Shown in pieces: positions 9,782 to 17,867 of a stretch of DNA of 64,000 nt (position 1 is its first letter; each line of letters begins with the position of its first letter). The position numbers were made by a program, and so were the translations under genes. Source of the DNA: Corynebacterium incognita (lineage in GTDB: Bacteria > Actinomycetota > Actinomycetes > Mycobacteriales > Mycobacteriaceae); the NCBI RefSeq assembly GCF_014217255.1, contig NZ_CP059404.1, positions 372,001 through 436,000 on the forward strand, given 5' to 3'. The notes beneath the pieces were generated by a model, which saw only the letters and a list, made by a program, of their open reading frames with translations, was not told where the DNA came from and ran no database searches.

Positions 9782-11200
9782 CTAGCCCTGGTTGGACTCG
9801 CCGATGCGGTGGACCTGGATCATGTTGGTGTTGCCGGAGATTCCCGGTGGAGTGCCGGCGACGACGACGACCATGTCACCCTCTTCGTACTCGGGGAGAT
9901 TGAGGAGCTGCTGGTCGAGCACACGCATCATGTCATCGGTGGATTGCACCTCTGTGCAGAGGAAAGTGCGCGCACCCCACGTCAGCGCCAACTGGGAACG
10001 CACGGCCTGGTTCGGGGTGAACACCAGCAGTGGCAGCGAGGAGTGCAGGCGAGCCATGCGCTTAGCCGTGTCGCCGGAGGTGGTGAACGCCACCAGGGCC
10101 TTGGCGTGCAGGCGCTCCGCGATGTCGCGAGCGGAATAGGAAATCACGCCACGCTTGGTGCGCGGGATGTGCGCCAGCGGCGGAACGGTGCCCTCAGACT
10201 CCGCGCGGGAGACGATGCGCGACATGGTGCGCACCACGTTGTGCGGATCCACGCCCACGGAGGTCTCACCGGAAAGCATGACAGCGTCCGCGCCGTCGAG
10301 CACCGCGTTGGCCACGTCGGAGGCCTCTGCGCGTGTCGGTCGGGAGTTCTCAATCATGGAGTCCAGCATCTGGGTGGCCACGATGACCGGCTTGGCGTTC
10401 TCGCGGGCAATCTGTACCGCGCGCTTCTGCACCAGCGGCACCTGCTCCAGCTCAACTTCGACGCCGAGGTCGCCGCGGGCGACCATGACGGCGTCGAAAG
10501 CCAGGATGATGGACTCGAGCGCGTCCACGGCCTCCGGCTTCTCCAGCTTGGCGATGACCGGCACGCGGCGGCCGACCTCGTCCATAACCTCGTGCACCAG
10601 GTCGATATCCGCCGGGGAACGCACGAACGACAGCGCGATGAAGTCCACGCCCAGGCGCAGCGCGAAGCGCAGGTCCGCGATGTCCTTTTCAGACAGCGCC
10701 GGCACGGAGATGTCCATGCCCGGCAGAGACACGCCCTTGTTGTTGGACACCGGGCCGCCTTCGGTGACCTCACAGATGACGTCGCTGCCTTCGACGTCCT
10801 TGCACACCAGGGCTACCTTGCCGTCGTCGACGAGCAGGCGGTCGCCCGGCTTCGCATCGCGCGCCAGGCCCTTGTAGGTGGTGGAGACGCGGTCGTGGGT
10901 GCCCTCGCAGTCGTCGACGGTGATGCGGACAACCTCACCGGTCTCCCAGTAGGTCTTGTCCTCCTTGAAGCGGCCCAGGCGGATCTTCGGGCCCTGGAGG
11001 TCGGCAAGCACGCCGACGGCGCGGCCGGACTCGTCAGTGGCCTCGCGGACCCAGTTGTAGTTCTGCTCGTGGTCGGCGTGCTCACCATGAGAGAAGTTCA
11101 AACGCGCCACGTCCATTCCGTCACGGACGAGGCCTAGAATTTTGTCCTTGCTTGCTACTGCAGGACCGAGAGTACAGACGATTTTTGTTCTTCTATCCAC
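9782..11200 (-). CDS. pyk: Pyruvate kinase
   Basis: 472-aa glycolytic enzyme converting PEP and ADP to pyruvate and ATP. It starts RRTKIVCTLGPA, with RLNFSHGEH and the catalytic-lysine motif VPVIAKLEKPEAVDA followed by VMVARGDLGVE, then the ATQMLDSMI and SGETSVGV segments. It begins at GTG 11200; TAGGCT (11209-11214) sits 8 nt before it and there is no clear ribosome-binding site, so leaderless translation is likely. The lgt-pyk order is conserved in mycobacteria and corynebacteria. Length matches C. glutamicum Pyk. Confidence 0.97.
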   Translation of the reverse strand: MDRRTKIVCTLGPAVASKDKILGLVRDGMDVARLNFSHGEHADHEQNYNWVREATDESGRAVGVLADLQGPKIRLGRFKEDKTYWETGEVVRITVDDCEGTHDRVSTTYKGLARDAKPGDRLLVDDGKVALVCKDVEGSDVICEVTEGGPVSNNKGVSLPGMDISVPALSEKDIADLRFALRLGVDFIALSFVRSPADIDLVHEVMDEVGRRVPVIAKLEKPEAVDALESIILAFDAVMVARGDLGVEVELEQVPLVQKRAVQIARENAKPVIVATQMLDSMIENSRPTRAEASDVANAVLDGADAVMLSGETSVGVDPHNVVRTMSRIVSRAESEGTVPPLAHIPRTKRGVISYSARDIAERLHAKALVAFTTSGDTAKRMARLHSSLPLLVFTPNQAVRSQLALTWGARTFLCTEVQSTDDMMRVLDQQLLNLPEYEEGDMVVVVAGTPPGISGNTNMIQVHRIGESNQG

Positions 11201-11246
11201 GGTTCACCAGCCTACTCAAATTGTTTGTTGCGGATCGTCTCCCAAC

Positions 11247-12143
11247 CTACTCGCCACGGGATTCTTCAGCCACCGCTGCGTGGTATTGCGGATCGACTTC
11301 CTCCGGGGTTTCCTGTCCCTTGCGGAGGCGGAAGAATACGAGGAGGGCGATGAGGAAAACCACTGCGGAGACAATGACATTGATGCGCATGCCAAAGACC
11401 ATGGTGGCCTCGTCCGCGCGCATCTGCTCGATCCAGAACCGGCCCGCGGTATAGCCCGCCACATAGAGTGCGAACACGCGTCCGTAGCCTAGCTTCCAGG
11501 CGCGCTGTGCCCACAGGAGGAACAAGCAGACCAGTACGTTCCACAGCAGCTCGTAAAGGAAGGTCGGGTGCACGGAGGTGATGACCTCGCCGGTGGAGGT
11601 GCCGGAGATGGGTGCAAACTCGCCGTTGCCGTCCACACGGTAGAAGATGTCGAGTGCCCACGGCACGTCAGTGGGCCGACCGTATAGCTCCTGGTTGAAC
11701 CAGTTGCCCAGGCGACCGATGGCCTGTGCCAGAATGAGGCCGGGCGCGACGGCGTCGGCGAAGGGCCCCATGGGGATCTTCTTCACCTTGAACATGATCC
11801 AAATGGCGAACGCGCCGAGAGCCACCGCGCCCCAGATGCCGAGGCCACCGTTGGATATCTTCAGCGCGTCGGCCGGGTTGCAGGTTTCGCAGAAGTACTT
11901 GTCGTAGTCCGTGGCCACGTGGTACAAACGACCGCCGATGATGCCGGCCGGGATGATGACGATGGCGGCGTCCCAGACCGTGTCCGGGTTGCCGCCGCGC
12001 GCGGTGTAGCGCTTCATGGTCATCCACAGCGCCACCAAGATACCGGTGACGATGCACAGGGCGTAGGCGCGGATCGGGATGGGGCCGAGGTGCCACACGC
12101 CTTGGGGTGGGGACGGGATAGTAGCCAGAATCATCTCATGCAC
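11247..12143 (-). CDS. lgt: Prolipoprotein diacylglyceryl transferase
   Basis: 298-aa inner-membrane enzyme that attaches diacylglycerol to the lipobox cysteine of prolipoproteins. Seven hydrophobic segments are visible, plus the Lgt signature [20 protein letters not shown] (residues about 150-170) and the later [11 protein letters not shown]. Start is taken as GTG 12143 because TAGGAT (12151-12156) lies 7 nt upstream (leaderless); the ATG at 12134 is an alternative. Its products' substrates include the lipoproteins at 21009, 39751 and 45361, and LspA at 39120 performs the next step. Confidence 0.95.
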   Translation of the reverse strand: MHEMILATIPSPPQGVWHLGPIPIRAYALCIVTGILVALWMTMKRYTARGGNPDTVWDAAIVIIPAGIIGGRLYHVATDYDKYFCETCNPADALKISNGGLGIWGAVALGAFAIWIMFKVKKIPMGPFADAVAPGLILAQAIGRLGNWFNQELYGRPTDVPWALDIFYRVDGNGEFAPISGTSTGEVITSVHPTFLYELLWNVLVCLFLLWAQRAWKLGYGRVFALYVAGYTAGRFWIEQMRADEATMVFGMRINVIVSAVVFLIALLVFFRLRKGQETPEEVDPQYHAAVAEESRGE

Positions 12144-12166
12144 CCGGCCAATCCTACCGGGGTGCG

Positions 12167-12994
12167 CTAGTGCTTTCGCGACGGGCAGGCGGGGTGCTGG
12201 CCCGCAGCCACGAACCTGCGGGTGGCGGCGGCTGGGTCTGCGGTGGACATGACCGATTGACCGATGAGCACGGCATCAGCCCCCGCGGAGGCGAAGGCGA
12301 GCACGTTACGCGGGTTAGCCACGCCTCCTACTGCGATGCGCAGGACTTCCGTGGGCAGGCCCGGCACGATGTCGTGGAAGGCGTCGCGGTTGATGGTGTC
12401 GCTGGCCAAGGACCAGGCGTTGACGCCGATGACCTTGGCGCCGACCTTGAGCGCGCGGTCCGCTTCCTCCGGGGTGCGGACCTCGGCGAGCGCGGTCATC
12501 CCGAGGGACTCGATACGATCCAGCAGCGCCGCCATGCGGGCGTTGTCTAGCAGTTCGACCTGTAGCGGCACCATGTCAGCGCCGTAGCAGCGCGCCTCGT
12601 GGATCTGGTACGGATCCACGATGATGTCGCGGCAGATCATGGGCACCGCGGTGGCCTCCCGCGCGGCCTGCATATCATCCAACGACCCGCGGAAACGTCG
12701 TGCCTCGGTTTGCACGGCCATGAGATGCACGCCGGAGGCTTCGAGGTTGCGCGCCATCGCCGCCACCGCGTCCGGCCCGACGAGCTCGGTGACGGGCCCT
12801 TGAATCGGCGTGGCGCGTTTGATCTCGGTGATGACGGAGCAGCCAGTGCGCACTAGCGCGGCGCAAACGTCACGCGGAGCATCCATCGCGCGCGAGCGGG
12901 CTTTGACTTCCTTAAAGGAGACCTGGGCCTCACGTACGGCGACGTCCTCTAATACACCGTTGACGATGTGGTCTACGGCGAAGGTCGCTTCCAT
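12167..12994 (-). CDS. TrpC-like protein with altered catalytic residues
   Basis: 275-aa (beta/alpha)8 protein clearly derived from indole-3-glycerol-phosphate synthase, but changed at key sites. The family (E)CKKASPSKG appears as [10 protein letters not shown] (Glu57 and Lys59 kept, Ser-Lys lost). The KDFI-(I/V)DPYQI block is [10 protein letters not shown], so the general-acid lysine is Arg122. NNRDL is NAWSL, and the ESG phosphate-site motif is VGG. Glu171 and Asn192 remain. Indole-3-glycerol phosphate synthesis is doubtful. ATG 12994 has GGAG 5 nt upstream; a TATTCT hexamer at 13049-13054 would start the mRNA downstream of the earlier ATG at 13048. It sits where mycobacteria keep trpC, upstream of lgt. 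Confidence 0.75.
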   Translation of the reverse strand: MEATFAVDHIVNGVLEDVAVREAQVSFKEVKARSRAMDAPRDVCAALVRTGCSVITEIKRATPIQGPVTELVGPDAVAAMARNLEASGVHLMAVQTEARRFRGSLDDMQAAREATAVPMICRDIIVDPYQIHEARCYGADMVPLQVELLDNARMAALLDRIESLGMTALAEVRTPEEADRALKVGAKVIGVNAWSLASDTINRDAFHDIVPGLPTEVLRIAVGGVANPRNVLAFASAGADAVLIGQSVMSTADPAAATRRFVAAGQHPACPSRKH

Positions 12995-13122
12995 AGGGGC
13001 TCCGAATTGCTCATGGTCGAACTCTGTAATGCTTGAGTGACACTGCATAGAATACCGCTAAGGCGGATTCAAAAGAAAATCGCAATTTTAGGTGCTACGT
13101 CCACTACCTGCGCCGAGGTGGC

Positions 13123-13833
13123 TTAGCGACGCCCCTTCTCCCCTGAGTCGGTGGGGTCCAGGCCGGCGTCCAACGCATCCCACATCACCCGCTGGGAGTC
13201 CGGGCTGGTCTCCAGCTCTTCCTCCAGCTTCTCCCGCCGGGTGGCGGCCCGCTCGTATTTCGAGACCCGCGGCGAATCATGGCCCGGGCGAATGACGACC
13301 ACCACCGCCGCCACTAACGCGACGGCGAAGCCCAGCAACGCGAGGGCCACTCCGAGTGGGTTAACGGTCGCCTCCGTCACGACGGCCCACTCACTGATGG
13401 ACACCGGCGCGTTCGCCTTGCCGCTCGTCGCGCCAGCGGTCAGCAAAGCCTTCGCGCGCTCTGGGTCCGCGCCCTGGACTAGCAACAGTGTCGGACCAAT
13501 GCTGCCTGCAATCGCGGCTATCGCACACACCACGCCGATGATACGGCGGGCCTGGCGGCGCAGCACTAGCACTGCCAAGGCACCGGCCAGGAATGCGGCG
13601 GCCAGCGCGATGAGTTCGACCGACCACGTCGCGCCCGGAACGTCGTTGATCGCGCGGCCGGCCTTGTCGTCCTCACTCACCGCCGTCACCCAGGACATGC
13701 GCCCAGCCAGCCACAAAATCAGCGAGCTCAGCGCGAGACCCAGCGCGGCCAGACGCGAGTGCTTCTTCGACCCCGCCGCCTGGTCCGGCGCATCAGGGGT
13801 GTGCGGGTTGTGCGTGGAATGCGGTGTGGACAC
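13123..13833 (-). CDS. Trp-biosynthesis-associated membrane protein (TIGR02234 type)
   Basis: 236-aa membrane protein of the actinobacterial Trp-operon-associated family. Hydrophobic helices lie at about residues 28-48, 70-90, 96-118 and 155-185, with the characteristic extracytoplasmic MSWVTA and GATWSVELIALAAA segments after helices 1 and 2. The charged C-terminal tail (EKLEEELETSPDSQRVMWDA) is cytosolic by the positive-inside rule. Start GTG at 13833. It separates the TrpC-like gene from the inositol-phosphatase gene. No biochemical role is established for the family as far as I know. Confidence 0.8.
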   Translation of the reverse strand: MSTPHSTHNPHTPDAPDQAAGSKKHSRLAALGLALSSLILWLAGRMSWVTAVSEDDKAGRAINDVPGATWSVELIALAAAFLAGALAVLVLRRQARRIIGVVCAIAAIAGSIGPTLLLVQGADPERAKALLTAGATSGKANAPVSISEWAVVTEATVNPLGVALALLGFAVALVAAVVVVIRPGHDSPRVSKYERAATRREKLEEELETSPDSQRVMWDALDAGLDPTDSGEKGRR

Positions 13834-13843
13834 CCAAAAGCTC

Positions 13844-14623
13844 CTATATCTTACGGTTCAAAGACTGCGCTGCACCCAGCAGCTGAGCGTGCGTGGCGGC
13901 GTCACCAACGATGATGCCGCGGCTTGTGCAGTCCCAGTCGTCACCTTCTGGGGTAGTCACAGTACCCCCGGCTTCGCGGACGAGCAACGCCCCAGCTGCG
14001 TTGTCCCATGGGTGCGGCGAATAATTGATAGCCCCGCTGAGCACGCCGCGCGCGGCATAAGCGAGGTCCAGGCCCACGGAACCCGACACTCGGGGGCGCA
14101 GCCCGCGGTGGCGAATCGCTGTGTAGAGTTCCGGTCGGGTCTGCGAAAAGACGCCAACGTGGCGCTGCGGATGCGGAGCCGTGGCAGGAAGTCCGCGTAC
14201 CCCGCCGCCGTCGGTTGCGGCCATGCGCAGCCTCAGCTTCGGAAACGACACCACTGCCGCCACCGGCTGGAGATCGTGCACCAACGCCACGAGGATCCCG
14301 CAGTTGGGGTTCTGGGCCGCGAAGTTGCTCGTGCCGTCAATCGGGTCCACGACCCACACCGCACCGGTGCGGGGCAGCTCGCTGCGTCCGGTCGAGGAAG
14401 CGGAAGCGTGAGTACTTTCTTCGCCGTAGACCTCGACGCCGGTCATCTGCACCAGCAGCTGGCGTACCCGCTGCTCAATCGCGAGATCAGCGGTGGTGGC
14501 AAAGTCACCGTTGCCCTTGTCGTGCAGGGCCAGGTCCGGTGCCCCGAAGCCCGCGTGAAAAATCGCTTCCGCCTCGTCCACCACGGCTTCAGCCACCGGG
14601 AGCAACTCACCAACAGATGCCAT
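13844..14623 (-). CDS. Inositol monophosphatase-family phosphatase
   Basis: 259-aa Mg2+/Li+-sensitive phosphatase fold. All metal-site motifs are present: GDFATTADLAIE, YGEES, WVVDPIDGTSNF (residues about 90-101) and the C-terminal HPWDNAAGALLVREAGG. In C. glutamicum a paralogue named impA lies inside the his cluster between hisF and hisA, the same relative place as here; substrates could be inositol 1-phosphate or histidinol phosphate. Unlike its HisA-like and HisH-like neighbours it keeps every catalytic residue I can check. It begins 9 nt after the HisA-like stop and ends 10 nt before the membrane-protein start, so no room remains for hisF or hisI. Confidence 0.88.
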   Translation of the reverse strand: MASVGELLPVAEAVVDEAEAIFHAGFGAPDLALHDKGNGDFATTADLAIEQRVRQLLVQMTGVEVYGEESTHASASSTGRSELPRTGAVWVVDPIDGTSNFAAQNPNCGILVALVHDLQPVAAVVSFPKLRLRMAATDGGGVRGLPATAPHPQRHVGVFSQTRPELYTAIRHRGLRPRVSGSVGLDLAYAARGVLSGAINYSPHPWDNAAGALLVREAGGTVTTPEGDDWDCTSRGIIVGDAATHAQLLGAAQSLNRKI

Positions 14624-14632
14624 CTACTCCGC

Positions 14633-15268
14633 CTACAAATCCTCGTCGGCGGCCGAAATTTCGGTGCCGTCAAAGGGCGCGGCGTCGGCGGCCTGCTCGG
14701 CGCCGTCTGCGGCCGTTTGTGCTTCATCAACGGGCAGCGCCGGAGCGCCTTGCCACCCGAGGAGCATGGTATCGATCCCCTCTACCTGGTAGGAGGCGAC
14801 CTCCGCTACTTGCTCCGGTGCCGTGAACTTACCGGCGACGGCCACGTCGGCATCGGTGGCGGCGGAAATCTCACGCAGCAGTTCCATATCGATCGGCCCC
14901 ATGGCGGGTGCCGCTGCACCGCTGGTCCCCTCGCCCGCGACGAACGCCACGAGAATTCGCTGTACCCCGGCCTCGTCGAGCGCCTCCAGCGTCTCCCACA
15001 GGTCCTCGCCATCGGTGTGGCCCAGGGTCTGCACATCGCCGTTATCGACGACGGGTAACGCCACCCACAGCTTCTCGACGGCGCTGCCTGCAGCCGCCGC
15101 GTCGGCGTCCTGCGCTTCGGCAATCGCAGCGGTCAAGTCAGCGATGGGCCAAACGCCCGGTACCGCAATGGCCCGCGGCGCGCCAGACGCCAGGAGCTCC
15201 TGGACTTGATCAAAGCTAGCGACCGCGCGTTGATCTGTAGCTACTGCCTCCACCACGTTAAAAGTCAT
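14633..15268 (-). CDS. HisA-like pseudoenzyme
   Basis: 211-aa protein with unmistakable HisA/PriA ancestry: GEDLWETLEALDEAGVQRIL, MELLREISAATDADV and YQVEGIDTMLLG match the C-terminal half of corynebacterial HisA almost position for position. The catalytic residues are gone: the first-strand Asp (PAVDVV in HisA) is Ala10 in EAVATD, the central Asp (GLDV) is Pro72 in ALPVVD, the TDV Asp is Phe109, and the phosphate-binding SGG is AGK at 145-147. About 40-50 residues of the first half-barrel are missing and a Gln/Ala/Glu-rich tail is added. The frame is intact, so a new, possibly non-enzymatic role or early decay are both possible. Confidence 0.75.
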   Translation of the reverse strand: MTFNVVEAVATDQRAVASFDQVQELLASGAPRAIAVPGVWPIADLTAAIAEAQDADAAAAGSAVEKLWVALPVVDNGDVQTLGHTDGEDLWETLEALDEAGVQRILVAFVAGEGTSGAAAPAMGPIDMELLREISAATDADVAVAGKFTAPEQVAEVASYQVEGIDTMLLGWQGAPALPVDEAQTAADGAEQAADAAPFDGTEISAADEDL

Positions 15269-15271
15269 GGC

Positions 15272-15967
15272 CTAGATGATACCTTCTGCCCAGCGCTGAA
15301 GAAGCGCAATCCCGGCGTCACGGGAGTCATGCGGCAAGAACGCGCAGCCGCACAGCGGGCCGTTGTCCACGGCCGCCACGATGGTCGCGGCGCCGATATT
15401 CGCCCACGCCACCTGTGGTGGCTGGGTGATCTCGGAGTCAGTGAGGGCAAAGCCCGTGGCCGCCTCGGTGACGGTGAAGGCAAACCGTGCCTCGTCCGGC
15501 AGGAAAGCTAAGCGATGACCTTCCGCGGGAGTCACCGTCGCGTAGGTGGTGATCGCCGTCGACGACGCGCTCATGCGGCCGACGGTGCCGGGCCACTCCC
15601 CACAGCCGGGGATCTCGCGGCCGTCCACGATCGCGGCGTCGAAAAGCGCGGCGAAGGCGGTGCCCAACGCCAACACCGGGCGGCCGCCGGAAAGCCGCTG
15701 CCCAATCACGCGAGGGCCGAAAGACGCTTGGAAGTCGGCCATAAACTCCGCGAAAGGATCGTCGCTCACCACGACGAACGCTGCGGCCTCGGCCGCTTCC
15801 TGGGGGTCGCGGCTCAACACCGCAGGTACCCTCGCCTTCTCCAAGGCGTCGACCGTGCCCCGCGCCGCCGCCGAGGAGGCCGGGAGTTTATCGCCTGGCG
15901 CGAATACCACTACCGTCGGGGCGCCGTTGTCTGCCGCGTGCATTGCCTGGTTACCGTCCTTATTCAT
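15272..15967 (-). CDS. HisH-like pseudoenzyme (dead glutamine amidotransferase)
   Basis: 231-aa protein derived from HisH, the glutaminase subunit of imidazole glycerol phosphate synthase. GPRVIGQRLSGGRPVLA, GREIPGCGEWPGTV and AAVDNGPL align with HisH. The nucleophile motif GICVG is replaced around residues 100-104 by ALGTA, with no cysteine; the catalytic His-Glu pair in FHPEKSGDAG is FLPHDSRDAG; the oxyanion PGVG motif is VSDD. Glutaminase activity should be absent. Its normal partner HisF is not encoded in this window. It ends 3 nt before the HisA-like start (same operon) and lies downstream of an MFS gene. Confidence 0.75.
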   Translation of the reverse strand: MNKDGNQAMHAADNGAPTVVVFAPGDKLPASSAAARGTVDALEKARVPAVLSRDPQEAAEAAAFVVVSDDPFAEFMADFQASFGPRVIGQRLSGGRPVLALGTAFAALFDAAIVDGREIPGCGEWPGTVGRMSASSTAITTYATVTPAEGHRLAFLPDEARFAFTVTEAATGFALTDSEITQPPQVAWANIGAATIVAAVDNGPLCGCAFLPHDSRDAGIALLQRWAEGII

Positions 15968-16023
15968 ACACCACTAGTGCCTATCGTTTTGAGCGCTGGT
16001 TCGCATTAAACTTCCGCAGCCGT

Positions 16024-17274
16024 CTAGACCTTGCGCAGCCTCTTGAGTCGGGTCTTGATGTTATCGAATTCGCTGACGCGGTTGCGGCCGAGGCTCCAGT
16101 CCATGGCGGTCATGAACACGCCGGCGATGATAACGCCAGCACCCGCGCCATAAGCGCCCGCGTAGCCATAGCCCGAAACCAGGGACCCCAACAGCACTGA
16201 ACCGATGCCGGTGCCGCCGTCGTAGAAGATGTTCCATACTGCCGAGGCCTCCGAGACCCGACGTCGCGGCAGGCGGGAAAACATGCTCAGGAGGGATTCG
16301 TTTTGTACCGAGCCGAAGCCGAGGCCAAAGACGATGGCGCCGAGAACAAATACCCACACGGGCCACTGCCACATGATGCCGAAGGTGATGAGCGCAATGC
16401 CGAAGAAAGCGAAGAGCTGGGACGGGATCATCATCGCGCCGGCCACGCCGGTACGGTCAGCGATGGATCCCGCGAAGTAACGACCGACGATACAGGCGCC
16501 GCCCACCAAAGACAGCATGATGCCACCCAACAGCGCCCCGGTTTCCGGATCCGTTTCCCGCACAGTGGCGGGAAGGAAGGAGGAAACCACGCCGAAGCTC
16601 ATGGAGATTGTGGTCAGCGCCAACGCGGGGACCAGGACGAGCTTCCACATGGCGGCGCGCTGGACGTCATCATCCGCGCTATCTGCTGCCGCGTCCGCTG
16701 ACACGCTCGGGATGCGCAGGCACATGATTGCCGCGATCAGCGCGATCACCGCCGCGGTGATGAAGACGACGTTGAAGCTAGTAGCGCCCGCCAGAGCCAG
16801 GCCAGCCGGCAGGAAGAGCATCTGCGCGACGCCGACGGCCACGCCAAGCATGGCCGTTGCGCGGCCCAGGGCGCGTTGCGGGACGAGCTCAGCGATCAGG
16901 GCAGATTCGGCGACGCAGATCGCTCCAAAGCCAATGCCGCGCAGCGCAGAAAACAGAATGGTCACCCACGCCTCAGCGCCCAACATGTGCCCTAAGGCGG
17001 GAATACCGAGCATGAACGCCGCGACCGCCATGACGGGCCGGTAGCCCCAGGCGCGCAGCATGCGCGGCGTCATGATCTGAGTGGCCACGGTGGCGGCCAT
17101 AAAGGCACCCGTGGACCAGCCCGCCAGGGATGGTGAACCGCCGGAGTCCATCACAAATAGTGGGACCACCGGCAAGAGAATAGACCAGGCGCCGAAGGCA
17201 GAGGCCACAGCCACCATCGTCGGGATAAACCCCGGTGTCTCCTTCAGGCTGAATTTATCTACCGACTTCGACAC
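16024..17274 (-). CDS. MFS transporter next to his remnants
   Basis: 416-aa, 12-helix major facilitator permease. The motif-A-like loop between helices 2 and 3 is weak (TPRMLRAWGYRPVM), and the helix 5 motif-C-like region contains GVAVGVAQMLFLPAGLAL. An acidic, Asp/Ala/Ser-rich central loop (about residues 195-210) joins the halves. C. glutamicum carries an MFS gene at the same place beside hisH, so this is core rather than acquired. Substrate unknown; the location suggests an amino acid or metabolite exporter, but that is inference. Start GTG 17274. Confidence 0.85.
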   Translation of the reverse strand: MSKSVDKFSLKETPGFIPTMVAVASAFGAWSILLPVVPLFVMDSGGSPSLAGWSTGAFMAATVATQIMTPRMLRAWGYRPVMAVAAFMLGIPALGHMLGAEAWVTILFSALRGIGFGAICVAESALIAELVPQRALGRATAMLGVAVGVAQMLFLPAGLALAGATSFNVVFITAAVIALIAAIMCLRIPSVSADAAADSADDDVQRAAMWKLVLVPALALTTISMSFGVVSSFLPATVRETDPETGALLGGIMLSLVGGACIVGRYFAGSIADRTGVAGAMMIPSQLFAFFGIALITFGIMWQWPVWVFVLGAIVFGLGFGSVQNESLLSMFSRLPRRRVSEASAVWNIFYDGGTGIGSVLLGSLVSGYGYAGAYGAGAGVIIAGVFMTAMDWSLGRNRVSEFDNIKTRLKRLRKV

Positions 17275-17365
17275 CGTGAATCACCCCTTCTTCCCACACC
17301 AAACAGACCGATACCGTCCGGCATACACCACGCTAAGTTTTAGAACTGCACTACAACCCCTCTAC

Positions 17366-17536
17366 CTAAACACTTTGGATGCCGCTTATCAACCACGCGA
17401 CGGCGGCAGCCAAGGAAATAATTGCCAGCGCCGCCAGTACCCAGAAGGCCAGTTTGTTCGCTGCCTGGTAGGCCGCGTACGCGCCGCCCACCAAGAGGCC
17501 CGCGACGAGGAACATCACGACGACGAAGAAATTCAT
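17366..17536 (-). CDS. Small two-helix membrane protein
   Basis: 56-aa frame starting MNFFVVVMFLVAGLLVGG, with a second hydrophobic helix FWVLAALAIISLAAAVAWLI and a short hinge containing AAYQAANK. It begins 3 nt after the stop of the upstream 80-aa gene, so the two probably form one transcript. No family recognised. Its Gly/Ala-rich double-hairpin composition and tight operonic spacing argue that it is real, although it is too short to judge by length. Confidence 0.6.
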   Translation of the reverse strand: MNFFVVVMFLVAGLLVGGAYAAYQAANKLAFWVLAALAIISLAAAVAWLISGIQSV

Positions 17537-17539
17537 GGG

Positions 17540-17782
17540 TTACTCGACGATCTCGTAGGGGCCCGCCGTGGCCAGCGCCGCGTTCATCTTCTCCACGCTG
17601 GGGATCACGTCGTCCTTGTGTTTAACGAAGAGATCGGCGACGTCAGGTTCCGTGATTTCGAACGTGGCCTGGCCAATTCCTTCCGAGGCGAAGATGTCGA
17701 ACAACGCTTGCAGTGCCTTGCGGACGTCGTTGTCGTCTTTCACGCCGCGGACGTGGTACTTCGTGGAAACCAAAATAGTCAT
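17540..17782 (-). CDS. Small conserved hypothetical protein
   Basis: 80-aa acidic cytosolic protein (MTILVSTKYHVRGVKDD...). Predicted secondary structure is a beta strand (TILVSTKYHV), helix (DVRKALQALFDIFASEG), strand (QATFEITE) and two helices. I do not recognise the family. The ATG at 17782 lies beside the hairpin (17796-17837) that follows the oxidoreductase gene; the longer frame upstream crosses that hairpin and is unlikely. Confidence 0.6.
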   Translation of the reverse strand: MTILVSTKYHVRGVKDDNDVRKALQALFDIFASEGIGQATFEITEPDVADLFVKHKDDVIPSVEKMNAALATAGPYEIVE

Positions 17783-17795
17783 GGGCAAAAGTCTA

Positions 17796-17837
17796 CCCCC
17801 TGGCCTGTGCTGCACTTCAGCAGCTGGAGCCAGGGGG
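17796..17837 (-). terminator. Hairpin after the cytochrome b561/Mo oxidoreductase gene
   Basis: CCCCCTGGC (17796-17804) pairs with GCCAGGGGG (17829-17837), with a smaller inner GCTG/CAGC stem. On the minus strand it is followed by TAGACTTTTG. It lies 30 bp past the stop at 17868 and just upstream of the 80-aa gene. Confidence 0.7.
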
Positions 17838-17867
17838 CGTCTTGGTAGTAGAGATGGGGGGCAGGAA

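Noticed and set aside
13015..13048. Upstream ATG (13048) as the TrpC-like start
   Set aside because: It adds 18 residues with no family match and lies immediately at the TATTCT -10; the ATG at 12994 has a GGAG site.
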